Shown here: piece by piece, positions 10,862 through 21,649 of the stretch
How the letters are laid out: each line of letters starts with the position of its first letter
Position numbering within the stretch: position 1 is the first letter of the stretch
Source: Scedosporium boydii
Taxonomy: Eukaryota > Ascomycota > Sordariomycetes > Microascales > Microascaceae
Reading direction: 5' to 3'
Length of the DNA stretch: 64,000 bases
NCBI GenBank assembly: GCA_002221725.1
Contig: NJFT01000149.1
Location: 39,366-103,365, forward strand
Translations under genes and position numbers: made by a program
Notes under the pieces: generated by a model
What the model saw: the letters and a program-made list of their open reading frames with translations, nothing else
What the model was told of the DNA's origin: nothing
Databases searched by the model: none

Positions 10862-12258
10862 CTACCGGCAAGGCCGCGCTCCGGCTACACGATCAGCACG
10901 GAGGGCCCAGTGATACAGGTATACGGGGACATGACTGCCGGCGAGATTGGCAGTCTGGCGGACAGGCGCCGCGTAAGCATAGTGAGCATAAGCCGCCTCG
11001 ATGCGCTTATACATCCTGCCAACACCGAGTTCGGTGCGGTCTTCCACGTAGATTGAGGACGGGTCCTTAGTCGGGTCAGGATACGATCTGTCAATTTCAG
11101 CTAAGTCTTCCTCGCTTAGTTGTGGTAGTAGATTCCTCCAAAAGTCGGTGAATTCGGATGAGGTCGACATCTTCTTGTTGACGTAGAGCGAGCCCTCGTT
11201 CGTAGTGAACCCGGTCATAATCGGCACCTTGTGCCACTTGCCCTCCCTCCAAGCGTCGATGGGTCGACGACGGATTATGTTGCCGTCAATGACTGGCTGG
11301 AAAGCCCAACACAGACTGGCATTGTATTTTTGAAAGACGGCATGCTGACCATTGGAAATTGTGGCTATTGGGAGCGAGCGCAGGAAGCGAAATATCTTGG
11401 CGTCTGGCAAGTCTTTGGGACATCCTACAGCGTCGAGGAAGTCGCGGAACTGCTTCTCGTGTATATCGGCATCAGGATACCTAACCGCGCGGGATGTTGG
11501 AGCGCCAGACTCCATTACGATCCTATGAAAGAGCGCCGAGTTTCCATCACCATAGTTCAGAAGATGATGTCCGATCTATTTTGTATTCCCTTGATGAGCC
11601 ACGCTGAGTCTCGGATGATGAAGGCATTCAGAGGGTCTTACCGAGTGAGCTCCAGCAGAGAGTCCGATGAGAGTGACGGCATTTTTATCTCCGCCAAAAA
11701 ATTCGATATTGTCTTGAACCCATTCCATGAGACATATCTGGTCCCTCAGCCCAAGATTCAGCACATTTTCCTTGGCACTTAAGCGAGAGGGAAGAAACCC
11801 TAGTGAGCCAATGCGATATCCAAAGGATACGCCAGTAAAGGGGGTTTCGGACCAGCCGACCATGGACGCCGTGTCGTGCATAGCCGCGTTGCCCCGATTG
11901 AATGCGCCACCATGAAAATAGATAGCGACGGGTACAAGTTGTTGTGGCCCGTCATCCAGCGCCTTGCGGAATATATTGACTGTCAGGCAGTCTTCGCTCT
12001 CTTCCAGCTTCGGCCCGGCCACTACAAACTGGCGGGCCGGAGCGCGGGGACCGAACTGCGACGCATCATCACGGCGGACGATATTCCCACCTTGACCGGG
12101 GCCCGGAATCGAAGGTCCCCCACCGGCGGCTGGGCATAAGGGATGCCCTTAAAGCTCTCGACGGCACCAGGATAAGCGTTGTGCTCTCGGACACCAATCA
12201 CTGTACCCTGGGGCAGTCTGACTGTCGGTCGAGGCATCGGTCCTGTAGATGCCGCCAT
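10862..12258 (-). pseudogene. Type-B carboxylesterase/lipase, frameshifted and C-terminally truncated
   Basis: The first part runs 12258-11642 and the second 11575-10862, separated by a 66-nt intron whose removal gives GAHSIGHHLLNYGDGNS. The alpha/beta-hydrolase signatures are clear: FKGIPYAQPPVGDLRFR, SEDCLTVNIF, the oxyanion FHGGAF, the nucleophile elbow GLSAGA and the acidic region TNEGSLY. Two defects are visible. First, the frame jumps near 12087-12092, between RAPVKV and NIVRRDDASQFG, both conserved-looking, in a way that implies one missing base and leaves no room for an intron. Second, the protein stops shortly after VYLYHWAL, before the region that should carry the catalytic histidine. 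It is probably non-functional. A sequencing error could explain the first defect but not the second. Confidence 0.65.
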
Positions 12259-12967
12259 ATTGCTATATTACGCCTGATTTTAGTAAGATTCTTGGCCTGC
12301 CGATGTATTAACACAAATTTGTAGATGGTGTGTGAGCGCGTTCGTTGCGTGATAGCTGGGCTGGGTTCTGTGTGCCGGGGTGCAGGGGACTTTTACAAAG
12401 CGAACATTGTGCCTCCAAGCGCCCCCATGTCTTTCCTCCTCTTATACGTGTAAGGAAAACAACCGAATAACGAAGCCGGGATTTCCTTGGTGCGGCTCCT
12501 TTCCCCGACAGCGCTCATGTTATCTTCAACTTTTCGGATCGATACGACGACCACGTCCCCGCCCTCCCCCGCAATCGCGCGATCCCAAACTAGGCTAGCA
12601 CTGACTAGAGAAGCTGCACTCCACGTTATCTGCATGCGTATCGCGATTCAGAGCCTTCCGATTGGTAAGATAGGTAGCGGATTTGCCGTGATAGGGGGGA
12701 GGGAATGGCCGCGATTAGTATTCAAGTGGGCGATAAGGCTCTACCCCGGTTTCTGATTGTCGATATCGCGACTTGGAAGTAAACTAAACTCTCGGTGAAG
12801 ACCATGTTATAAGAGTAGGACTGACTGTCATGTCGATGCTACGGCACGGCTCAGTTTTATTCCCTCTTACGTTCGGATCCTGCCTCTTTGAACGAAACTC
12901 AAAAAGACCCCTCCCTAGAAATCGCGTCGGAAACACTGCTCTCTCATACCACCAGATTACCATTATC
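12259..12967. promoter_or_regulatory. Divergent promoter region between esterase and MFS transporter
   Basis: The two genes are transcribed away from each other across this 709-bp space. It contains one exact CGGATTTGCCG copy (12678-12688), roughly 290 bp before the transporter start. No gene is seen inside it. Confidence 0.5.
12678..12688 (+). promoter_or_regulatory. Candidate Zn2Cys6 site CGGATTTGCCG
   Basis: An exact copy of the recurrent CGG-N5-CCG inverted repeat, within the divergent esterase/transporter promoter. Confidence 0.55.
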
Positions 12968-14666
12968 ATGGGCTCCGGGAAGAGTGACTTGGCGGCCGCG
13001 GAAGTCGAGAAATTCGAAGACCCTATCAAGCCTGATGTCGCCGAAGGAGAATCTCTATCCCTCGATGAGGGCGAATTGTTTCTCAGGGAAAACAACATCA
13101 GCAATGAGACGCTCCAGGAGTTGCTGAGCGACGACGCTCAAATCCGGAAAGTTGTTCGCAAGGTTGACATGAAAATTCTCCCCCTGCTGGCTGGCACTTT
13201 TATCATGCAGTTCATAGACAAGCAGGCCCTCGCCTACGCCGCCGTTTTCGATCTGTTTTCCGACACCAAAATTACTCAAACCCAGTACAGTTGGTTTGCC
13301 AGCATGTTCTACATTGCGTACCTGGTGGCCGAGTACCCCTGGACTGCCCTGGCACAGCGCACACGAATGGCCAAGGTTATCTCTTCCTGTGTCATCGCCT
13401 GGGGTGGAATTCTAATGGCTACGGCCGCATCCACAAGCTTCGGTTCGTTGGCGGCATGCCGGTTCCTCCTCGGCGTCTTCGAAGCACCTATTACTCCGTG
13501 CTTTATGATGATTGTGGGCATGTGGGTAAGTTGGCAAGATCAATGACGATATTATCGAGCTAGAGCGATTACTTTCATGAATAATCAGCCCGCTGACCAG
13601 CCCATAGTATGCGCGTGAAGAGCAGCCGTTCCGGGCGGGGATATTCTACAGCTGCAATGGTATCGGCTCCATGTTCGGCGGCCTCTTATCGTATGCTATT
13701 GGCCAAATCATATCATTCCCGGTGTGGAAGGCAATATTTCTTCTCTGCGGTGGAATCACTGTTCTCTGGGGCGTTCTCCTATTCTTCTTCCTCCCGGATA
13801 GCGTCCTCCAGGCCAAACGCTTCACGGTTCACGAGAAAGCCTCTTTGATAGGTCGCAGTCGAGCCGGCCAGACGGGTGTATTAAACCGTCACATCAGGCT
13901 CTACCAGATCAGAGAGGCTCTCCTCGATCCGCAAGTGTGGCTTTTGACGCTCTTCGTTCTTCTCAACGAGATTATCAATGGCGGGCTATCCAATTTTGGG
14001 AAATTAATTATCAAGGGCATTGTCAAGGACCCCCTCAAGATGACAGCCCTAGGCATTCCGCAGGGAGCCTTCCAGGTGTTTTGGATTCTGACCGGCACTT
14101 ACTTTTCCTCTCGTTTTCGAAACATCCGCACCTACATCATGATGGTGTACGTGCTACCAACCGTCATCGGCACCGCTCTAATGTGGAAGTTGGATCGAAA
14201 CGAACACAAGACTGGTGTGTTGGTAGCGTACTACATCTGTGGAAGCTTCGTTTCGGCACTGGTAGTAGCGTTGCAGATGCCCGCTTCTAATCTCGGCGGC
14301 TATACAAAGCGAGTGACGGGGACCGCCGTGGTCTTCGCCGCCTACTGCGTTGGCAACATTATCGGCCCCCACGCTTTCCTCGAGAAAGAGGCTCCAACCT
14401 ACCCTACGGGCTGCGTGGTTGTCATGGCATGCTCGGCCGGCCAAGTAGTGGTTGCCTTTGCCCTTCGAATGTTACTGGTGTGGAGAAACAAGAAGAGAGA
14501 CCGAGCTGCAGCTTCCAATCCTGCATTCGATGTTACCGCCGCCGACTACGAAACAGACCTGACTGATCTTGAGGTATGTTTAAAGAAGTGTTCTGTTCAC
14601 TTTATTGCGCCAACGGGATGACTGATAGTGCTGGTGTAGAATCCTCGCTTCCGCTATGTGCTCTAG
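12968..14666 (+). CDS. MFS transporter, allantoate-permease (Dal5-like) family
   Basis: There are three exons: 12968-13525, 13608-14573 and a 27-nt last exon 14640-14666, giving 516 residues. The last exon is chosen because it yields LENPRFRYVL at the C-terminus, the ending usual in this family. The N-terminus is cytosolic and acidic, followed by about twelve hydrophobic segments. Signatures are RKVDMKILPLLAGTFIMQFIDKQ at the first membrane segment, the CRFLLGVFEA stretch, and NIIGPHAFLEKEAPTYPTGC near the end. The family moves organic anions such as allantoate, nicotinate or small acids across the plasma membrane. Its shared promoter with the esterase and a cluster-type motif suggest uptake or export of a pathway compound; the substrate is unknown. 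Confidence 0.93.
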
Positions 14667-15272
14667 ACGTGTTTCAGAGACCCGAGAACATCTTGGGTTC
14701 CAGTGCGTCGTCTTACCAGGTTAATAATTATCGTCACACGTTAGTGGATAGCTTATATTGTTATATTTTGACTTGTGTTTAGGAGTTTTTAAGTCGTAAT
14801 ATTTACAGACCGGCTTAAGTATGTTTAATTTTCATAATAAATCATAGTTCATGATGAAATTTGCTATGTTCGTGAAGAAGGGAGGACCTGGCTTTGGCGG
14901 GGTCTGTTTGTGCTCTCACCATGCGCCGAATAAAGAGGTAGGAGGTTCAGCCCTTGAAACTGTTGTGGGTGTAAGAGGGCGAAAAAAAAAAAAAAAAAAG
15001 CGTATGACCAAGTGGATAACAGTTCCGGACATGCCAGGATATGCCACAGATGCTCACCAGTGTGTCCCTAATAATAGAGGTGCATTGCTGTTGGCAACAT
15101 GGGCATCAATGGGTTTAGCAGGGTCTACACAGGATGTGAATTTCGCAATCGGCACTGGTCTATAATTTCTCTTGGAAGAGACGCCTTCCCATGCTCTCTA
15201 TCTCTCGATCTACCTCCGTACTCGACGGCAATAAAAAAAAAAAAAAGAGAAGAAAAGAAGTCTACAGATGCG
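14667..15272. other. Intergenic with poly-A tracts
   Basis: This is the convergent 3' flank of the transporter and the aminotransferase. Two long A runs occur, near 14983-14999 and 15232-15246. No gene is visible. Confidence 0.4.
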
Positions 15273-15871
15273 TCAAAGTCTTAGCCAACGACTATACTCA
15301 TTGATGAACAAGTTGACTGCTTCGATGTACGAATCGAGCTCATCCTTGGTAGTCCCCAGAATGAGGCTCAGCATGCCTCTCTCAGTAATCCAGAAGCCTT
15401 TGCTCAGACACCAGTACCAAAATAACTTCTTGAGGCCAGGGACGCTGTGGTTCTCAAGGTCAGCCTCACACACAGGCCGCAGACCGTTATCCAGGAAGTG
15501 GATTGTAAGGACGGCCCCGATACCGGTAACCACCATCTTGGTCCCCGCAGCTATGTCTTGCAGTCGGCCACGGAAATAGTCACCAAGAGAATTGAGCTCA
15601 AGCGCAGCTTCAGATGTGTAAATCTGTGTTAGTCCGGTAAATCCGCAAGACATGGCAAGGGTACTGTTGTTGAAGGTTCCCGAGTGAGGCAGACTGGAGG
15701 GGAGCCTGGGATCGTACGCGGCGAGGAGGTCTTGCCTGCCGCCAAATGCACCAAATGCCAATCCACCACCAATATATTTTCCAAGTGTTGTCAGGTCAGG
15801 ATCAAGAGAGTAGTTGCCCTGCAGGCCCCCAGGGCCGAGACGGGAGGTCATCACTTCGTCAAGGATAACTA

Positions 15872-15924
15872 AGTTGGACCCCCCACTTGCGGCCACCCCC
15901 CACTTTCGGCCACCCCAAATTCCA
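15872..15924 (+). repeat. Left terminal inverted repeat of element 1
   Basis: This 53-bp repeat matches the reverse complement of 17700-17752 at every position. It contains two ~17-bp sub-repeats, CCCCCCACTTGCGGCCA and CCCCCCACTTTCGGCCA, differing at one base; these are plausible paired transposase binding sites. Confidence 0.93.
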
Positions 15925-16023
15925 CACCGCCATTTCAACATTTCCCCACATTCCAACTGGAATTCCTCAACCATTCCAATTCCAATCCACTTCAAATTCA
16001 GTATCCAGCTTTTCCTACTAAAA

Positions 16024-17680
16024 ATGAAGTCATATACTGAAAATGACCTTCAGGATGCCCTCAAAGCCATCGCAAATAGGATGTCAACTGCCCGGGCAGC
16101 TAAGGAATGGGGTATTCCAAGAACAACTATCAGAAACCGCATTCTTAGCCAACAGCCAAAAAAAGAGGCCTTTTCCAGCATACAGAGACTCAGCACTTCC
16201 CAGGAAACCCACTTAACAGCATAGGTTCTGACCCAAGGAGCCCTAGGACTTCCTCCAACCCATGCCTAAGTCCGCTCTTTTACAGAAAGAATCCTCAGGA
16301 CCCAAGGAGACACACAACCACTTAGAAAGAGGTAGATAGAGGGATTTTTAAGAAGAAACCTATCTATTAGGACTATAAGAGGGAAATCTATCAATTCTAC
16401 CTATATCAATAGTGCTAGAACTAAGGTAATATAGCCCTAGTTCTAATACTTCTAACTACCTAGTATTAAGAATATTAAATAAGAAAATAGATATAATATA
16501 GATAAAATAGGAATAATAGAAGGCTATATTAGTAATAGCCTTATTTTAAGAAGTATTAAAAAGGCACTTAATCTAAAAGAAATAGCCTAGTTTCTAGCTA
16601 TAGACTTTATTTATTAAGTATATCTTAGCTACTAGCTAGGCTCTTCCTCTATTAGTTATTTTTAAAGGAAAATTAGTCTAATAATGGTAGTTTCTATTAG
16701 ATTTAGCTTCTTTTAAGGACTAGTACTTTATAGTAACTAATAATAGCTAGATAACTAATAATACTACTCTAAAATAGCTTAAAAAGGTCTTCATTCCTTA
16801 TACTAAGCTAGCTAACCCTTAAGAGGCCTATCTTCTTATCTTAGATAGCTATAGAAGCTATACTATAGATAAATTTATATATAAGTACTTCTAATATTAT
16901 ATTTTCCTTCTTTTCTTATCCCTATATACATCTTATATCCTCTAACTATTAGACTTAGCTATATTTAACTCCTTAAAGACAGCTTATCAAAAGGAAATTA
17001 ATCTTCTTATCTTAACTACTATATCTATAGTAGTAAGGAAAAGAAACCTACTTTCCTATTATTATAAGGTTTAAAATAGTAGGCTAATTAGTAAGAATAT
17101 TAAAAGTAGGTTTATGATATCTAGACTTTAGCCTATGAATATAGCTAAGCCTCTTCTTAGCCCTCTTATTCTTCAAGAACTAATTCCCCTATAAGAATAG
17201 CCTTCTAGAAATAAAACTTCCATTCTATAAGCTTTACAGACATCTATTTCAACTCCCTAGCTACTTTCTATAGCTCCCCATGGTTCTGTTGTGATGTGGT
17301 TAACTCCAAAGAAGTCCAGGGACCTTCGGGAACATATATACAAATCCAACCTCATTAATCAACATACTACCACACAACACTGGCTATTCCAAAAGGTTTT
17401 GAAAGCCTTTGATGAAAAGAATGTCCAATTGGCTATATCCCAAGCAAGGGTTTAGGCTCTAGAAAGCCAGATTGCAGCAATGAAGCCTAAGAAAAGGAAG
17501 AGGGTTGAAACAAGTCCCAATTTGAAGTTTGCCACTATTGGGGATATACAGAGGGCGATGGGAAATGATTTGGAAGAAGAAATCATTTCCATTGGAAGCA
17601 GCGATAGTGAAAGTGATAGTTTAGTAGCTTCATGTATTGAAGTAAGGCGAAATGTGGAAGAAATAGAAGATGGAAAATGA
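16024..17680 (+). pseudogene. Pogo-type transposase relic in element 1
   Basis: The frame starts MKSYTENDLQDALKAIA and continues through a Psq/CENP-B-like helix-turn-helix (AAKEWGIPRTTIRNRI), the DNA-binding part of pogo transposases, until a stop at 16224. The catalytic DDE region should lie at ~16,300-17,200 but is mutated beyond reading. A readable 3' piece resumes near 17283 and ends at 17680; it includes one internal TAG that looks like a mutated CAG, a basic stretch PKKRKRVE and an acidic, Ser-rich tail. It cannot make an active transposase. Confidence 0.8.
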
Positions 17681-17699
17681 TAGTGGCTATTTGGGCTGT

Positions 17700-17752
17700 T
17701 GGAATTTGGGGTGGCCGAAAGTGGGGGGTGGCCGCAAGTGGGGGGTCCAACT
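17700..17752 (-). repeat. Right terminal inverted repeat of element 1
   Basis: Perfect 53-bp mate of 15872-15924. The TA at 17753-17754 is the second target-site copy. Confidence 0.93.
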
Positions 17753-18578
17753 TAGAATACCGCACTAGTAATAGGAGAAGACAGTTTAGTGCCAGGAATT
17801 AAAGACACGGGCCGAGGCTAAAGAGAGCATACTTGTTTAGCTGTTTCCTGAATCGCCCTCAGGAATTCAAGTTTTGCAGGAATACATCCGCCAGCGCCCT
17901 GCATGGCCTCGACGATGACCGCAGCGGCATCGGAGCTGTTATTCTCGATGAGACACTTGACGCCGTGTACATCATTATAAGTGCCGAGGATCCAATCGTC
18001 TCTGTCGATATTGTTCTTCGCAACACCGTGCCCGAAGCTGAGAACACCCCCATGGTAGCCACCTCGAAAGGCGATTACCTTGCGCTTTCCAGTGACATGC
18101 CGCGCAATGCTCAGGGCGTAGAGGTTCGCCTCCGTACCCGAGTTGCAGAATCGAAGCCGCTCTATACTGCGAAACCGCTGGCACAGCTGCTCTGCGAGCC
18201 TCAGTTCTTGCAGAGTGTTTGCCCCGAAGCTGATTCCGACGTTCTCATATGTCGATACGATCGTTTGCTTCAGAATTGGATTTGAGTGTCCGTAGAGCCC
18301 TGCCGTAAACTCGCCCACAAAATCGATGTACCTAGCGGGGGGCGAAACAACGGTAAGCTTTTTCTTGCTTCCAAGTATGTGAGTTAGCCAGAAGTTGGAA
18401 CACTCAACTGGTTTCCGTCGCAGTCCCACAAGCGGTTGCCGACGCCCTTGGCCATGACGATGGGGAAGAGTTAAGGAGTAATGAAGAAAATTAAAACAAA
18501 TGATAGAACTAATAATACAGTGTATATATCCCTGTTTTATGTCCCGCACTGCAGTATAGGAGCCTGGCAGTTTTCTCT

Positions 18579-18589
18579 CGGCAAATCCG
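18579..18589 (-). promoter_or_regulatory. Candidate Zn2Cys6 site CGGATTTGCCG (minus strand)
   Basis: Exact reverse-orientation copy of the recurrent motif, 124 bp upstream of the aminotransferase start at 18455. Confidence 0.55.
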
Positions 18590-18622
18590 CTGTGGAAACA
18601 TGCGCTCTCAGGTCGAGTCTCA

Positions 18623-18633
18623 CGGCAAATCCG
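18623..18633 (-). promoter_or_regulatory. Candidate Zn2Cys6 site CGGATTTGCCG (minus strand)
   Basis: Second exact copy before the aminotransferase, 44 bp from the first. Spacing of about four helical turns would put two dimers on the same face of the DNA. Confidence 0.55.
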
Positions 18634-19036
18634 CCTTTTATCAATTGCCGTCGTCTCACCCACCGGACCGTATCCTTGAAATGGGCAGTCTACTTCATAC
18701 TGTCTAATCACCCTCCCAGTGCTTTACGCGACAGCCCCGTCTTCTTCTCGGGCAGGTCAATTCAAACTCGGAAGATGATCAAGAGATGATTCAGGGATCA
18801 GGTCCCAGAGCCAAATAAGCCTTTCTGATAATACACTTTATGCCCCGTTTGAAGTCACAGGGGCAAGCCGAGTTGCCGTCGCTGAGCATGGACACCCACG
18901 GACAAATCAATGGCTATTCTCGGCAGCCAACAACGCTAAGCCACTCTGATAGAAGTTTAGAATGTATTTGATGGCGGAGCAAAGATCATTGATGTCACGT
19001 CCCTATCAATCGCCCACATCTCCCTTCAATTGTAAA

Positions 19037-19047
19037 CGGATTTCCCG
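19037..19047 (+). promoter_or_regulatory. Candidate Zn2Cys6 site, variant CGGATTTCCCG
   Basis: A CGG-N5-CCG sequence one base from the recurrent motif, 164 bp before the regulator start at 19211. It may serve autoregulation. A single variant copy is weaker evidence than the exact copies. Confidence 0.35.
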
Positions 19048-19210
19048 CTTTCTTCCACTTCACTCCGAGCCGCAGGTGCCGTCGCCATCCCCGCCTCGAC
19101 TCGTTTATTGCCCCTGGCCCCGCCGAATCCCCTCCCACGCGCCCAATTCCTCTCCTGATATTGGCCTGAGTGCCCTTTCAATGCCGTTGCTGCAGCAGTC
19201 GCGAGTGGAA

Positions 19211-21649
19211 ATGGCTGAAGCCGACTTTCCAGCAGACGGCAATCCCGCTGCCAGGAGAAGACGGAAACCCGCCAGAACGGCACTGGCGTGCACCTTTTGC
19301 AGGTAAACCATCCGTTGCTCTGACGCCCGGCCGTCCGTGTTTGGCAGTGCTGACGTCCAACGGGGCTTCTCTAGGCGTCGCAAGATCAGGTGTTCGGGAG
19401 ACTGGCCGGCCTGTACAACATGCACCAGACAGAAACGCGAATGTCTCTATCCCGGTTCGCTTCCGGCGCCCATTTCTCAGAAGCATGCGTCAGATGATGT
19501 CCGATTTGTCGGCAGCCACGACGGCGGCGACTCTAACTCTGGGCGGTGTTCCTCGTCAAGTCGGTACGGAAAGAAAAGATGCCATAATCCATTTCGATTT
19601 TCTTTTGCTGTTACTAAGTTATCACCAAGTTTACTACCTTCGGAGAGTCTTCGCCGAAGCGCCATTTCGTATTTCCGACAACACTACGCCCCGACACTGC
19701 TCTGCTTTATCCCTCCGCAGCAGCTGGTTGACGACTCCCTTGGCGATAACCTGCCTGTGGCATTATTACTCTGTATCATCGCGCTTACGTCCAGGTTGGT
19801 GGTTGCCCTGGCCCAGGAATGATCAATGACCCCGTAATAATCCTTTTGTGCTCACGCTTTTGTCCAGATTTCTACCTGATTCCAATGGCAGCTCCAAAGA
19901 GCATTCGCCCGTTTCAGCGAATAGCGATGGCTACGCAGAACTCGCATTGAAGGAACTGGGCCATTCATACGAAGAGCCGTCCTTAGTCGTTATCCAGTGT
20001 TGCCTTATTCTCAGCATCCACGAGATTGGCCAAGGTTCCGAGTACAGAGGTTGGCTCCGGCTGGGGCATGCGGCCAGGCTCGCGCAGCTCCTCCGGCTGC
20101 ACAAGCAGGATTCTAATATGGGTCTCATGGACTGGGGCGATGCCCTGACGCCGACGTGTTCGACAACGGCTGAATCTAAACGGAGGACCTTTTGGTGCTG
20201 TTTCTGCCTGGAGAGGCTCCTGGCCAACGGCCGGGATCGCATCGCCACATTCGGCCCCGAGGACATCACCACTCACTTCCCGCAGACCGACGAGAACTTC
20301 ATCTATGGCCGCCAGTCGCCCACCTGCACGTTGAATTGCGCAGACTGGGGAACCGAGAACCACCGCCATGGTCAGATTAGTCAATCAGTAATGGCACACA
20401 CCATCAGGATTGTCGAAATCTTCTTTCGCATCATCTCCTGGAATGGCCGTGGGGGACGTCACCTGGACGCCAGATGCCCGTGGCTACCCAGTATGCCGTT
20501 TACGCTGCTCGACCAGTACCTAGAGCAATGGGAATTATCCTTACCCCCTCACTTCAAGTACTCGTTGCAGAACGCATCTGCCGTCATTGCTATGGGACAG
20601 GGCCAGTTGTGGTCGATAATGTGGATGGTGTACTTCCAGGCTAGAGCATACTTGCACAGGGAATATCTGCCTTTCACTCCAAAACCGCATTATGACCCTA
20701 CAAATGGTGAGAAGCTATGAGTAGTGTGGTGGCAGGAAATAGCCCTCAGCCGGCTGTCCATCTAACATCATCTTCTTAGGTCCTTGTGATGGTCCAGCTC
20801 TTGTGCCTGCCACCCCAAGTATTGGGTTCTGGTACAAATCGGCCTTGACAATGGTCCAAAGTGCGAATGCCATCTCCGACCTCTATCGGACCATGGAGAC
20901 GCGAGGGCTTTCACCTTCTGCGTATCCCTTTCCGGGATTGGGTCTCCTTGCTGCCGCAACTATACATGTGGTCTGTTCCATTTTCCATTGGGATGGTATG
21001 CAGAGTATCATCACCCAGGAAGAGAGTCGAGCGTACCTTCAACAAGACATGAATGCCTTTAACCATCTAGGTCAGCATTGGTGTCTAGTAACTCACTGGG
21101 TAAGTGCCACAAATTTTCCACCACAACCATACCCTCCTACCCCAACCTAAGACACCTGGTCCCCGCCTTTATCTCATGCTGCGCTGTTTGCTAAACCTGC
21201 CGATTAAACGGCTCAAGATCCGTCAGGTTTCATTGTATTATAAGCTCAACAGCCTCACAAAACTATCATGGGCCAACAGCAATATACCCGGCACATTTTC
21301 CATGAATGTTAGGGAAATCAAGGACGGTGTTATGAATTTCGTCCGCCAGGTTAGCGTTGAGGATCGCAATGCTCGAGACACCCACCTTGGCCCTACGTTT
21401 GACTTCGAAGGTTGGTTAAAAGCCCTGGAGAACTCTATTAAGACCACCTGTACGGAGCTAGGGTCCAATAGCCAGACGCCTCTCGTCAAGGACTGTGAAC
21501 AGTCCACAGTACCTGCAACAAGCCAAGGGAACCAACGGGGCCTGGTGTTTGACCTGAACCTGGTCGGATTCTACAATTTAGATAGGCTGGGAGAGTTTTT
21601 CTTAGAGGACAGAGAGGGCGCTTGGCTACTGCCGGAAGAATGGGAATGA
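19211..21649 (+). CDS. Zn2Cys6 fungal-specific transcription factor (cluster regulator candidate)
   Basis: There are five exons: 19211-19302, 19375-19794, 19868-20706, 20780-21099 and 21152-21649, giving 722 residues. The first intron splits the zinc cluster; after joining it reads CTFC, RRRKIRC, SGDWPAC, TTC, TRQKREC, the standard CX2CX6CX6CX2CX6C pattern of a binuclear Gal4-type DNA-binding domain. The middle section (about residues 220-450) has the fungal transcription-factor domain features GWLRLGHAARLAQLLRLH and ESKRRTFWCCFCLERLLANG. An upstream in-frame ATG at 19181 is possible. Zn2Cys6 dimers recognise paired CGG triplets, and CGG-N5-CCG motifs occur before several neighbouring cluster genes and before this gene, so it is the natural candidate regulator. 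The last intron is less certain than the others. Confidence 0.9.

Larger units (their letters stand above)
15872..17752 (+). mobile_element. Pogo/Fot1-like Tc1-mariner element 1, 1,881 bp
   Basis: The ends are perfect 53-bp inverted repeats beginning AGTTGGACC, flanked on both sides by the dinucleotide TA, the target duplication of the Tc1-mariner superfamily. The element lies inside the third exon of the aminotransferase. Internally it carries a transposase relic on the plus strand. The central ~900 bp (about 16,320-17,210) is extremely TA-rich with stop codons in every frame, as RIP leaves behind, whereas roughly 450 bp at the left end and 540 bp at the right have normal composition. It should be non-autonomous. 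Confidence 0.92.
15273..18455 (-). pseudogene. Class-III aminotransferase (glutamate-1-semialdehyde-aminomutase-like), split by a transposon
   Basis: Exons on the minus strand are 18455-18409, 18331-17833 and 17764-15273, the last cut by the insertion at 15872-17752. Before the cut the protein has YIDFVGEFTAGLYGHSNP, FCNSGTEANLYALS and FRGGYHGGVLSFG (PLP site). After it come the LDEVMTSR aspartate region and TTLGKYIGGG with the PLP lysine. Removing the element plus one TA restores the frame exactly: the broken codon becomes a Leu just before VILDEVMTSR. The coding halves are otherwise clean over ~384 residues. Family members normally have about 45 more N-terminal residues; a first exon could not be found, and a possible remnant upstream is out of frame. 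The gene should be inactive in this strain. Two CGG-N5-CCG motifs sit 124-178 bp upstream. Confidence 0.85.

Noticed and set aside
11231..11782. 183-codon plus-strand frame
   Set aside because: Antisense to the carboxylesterase remnant.
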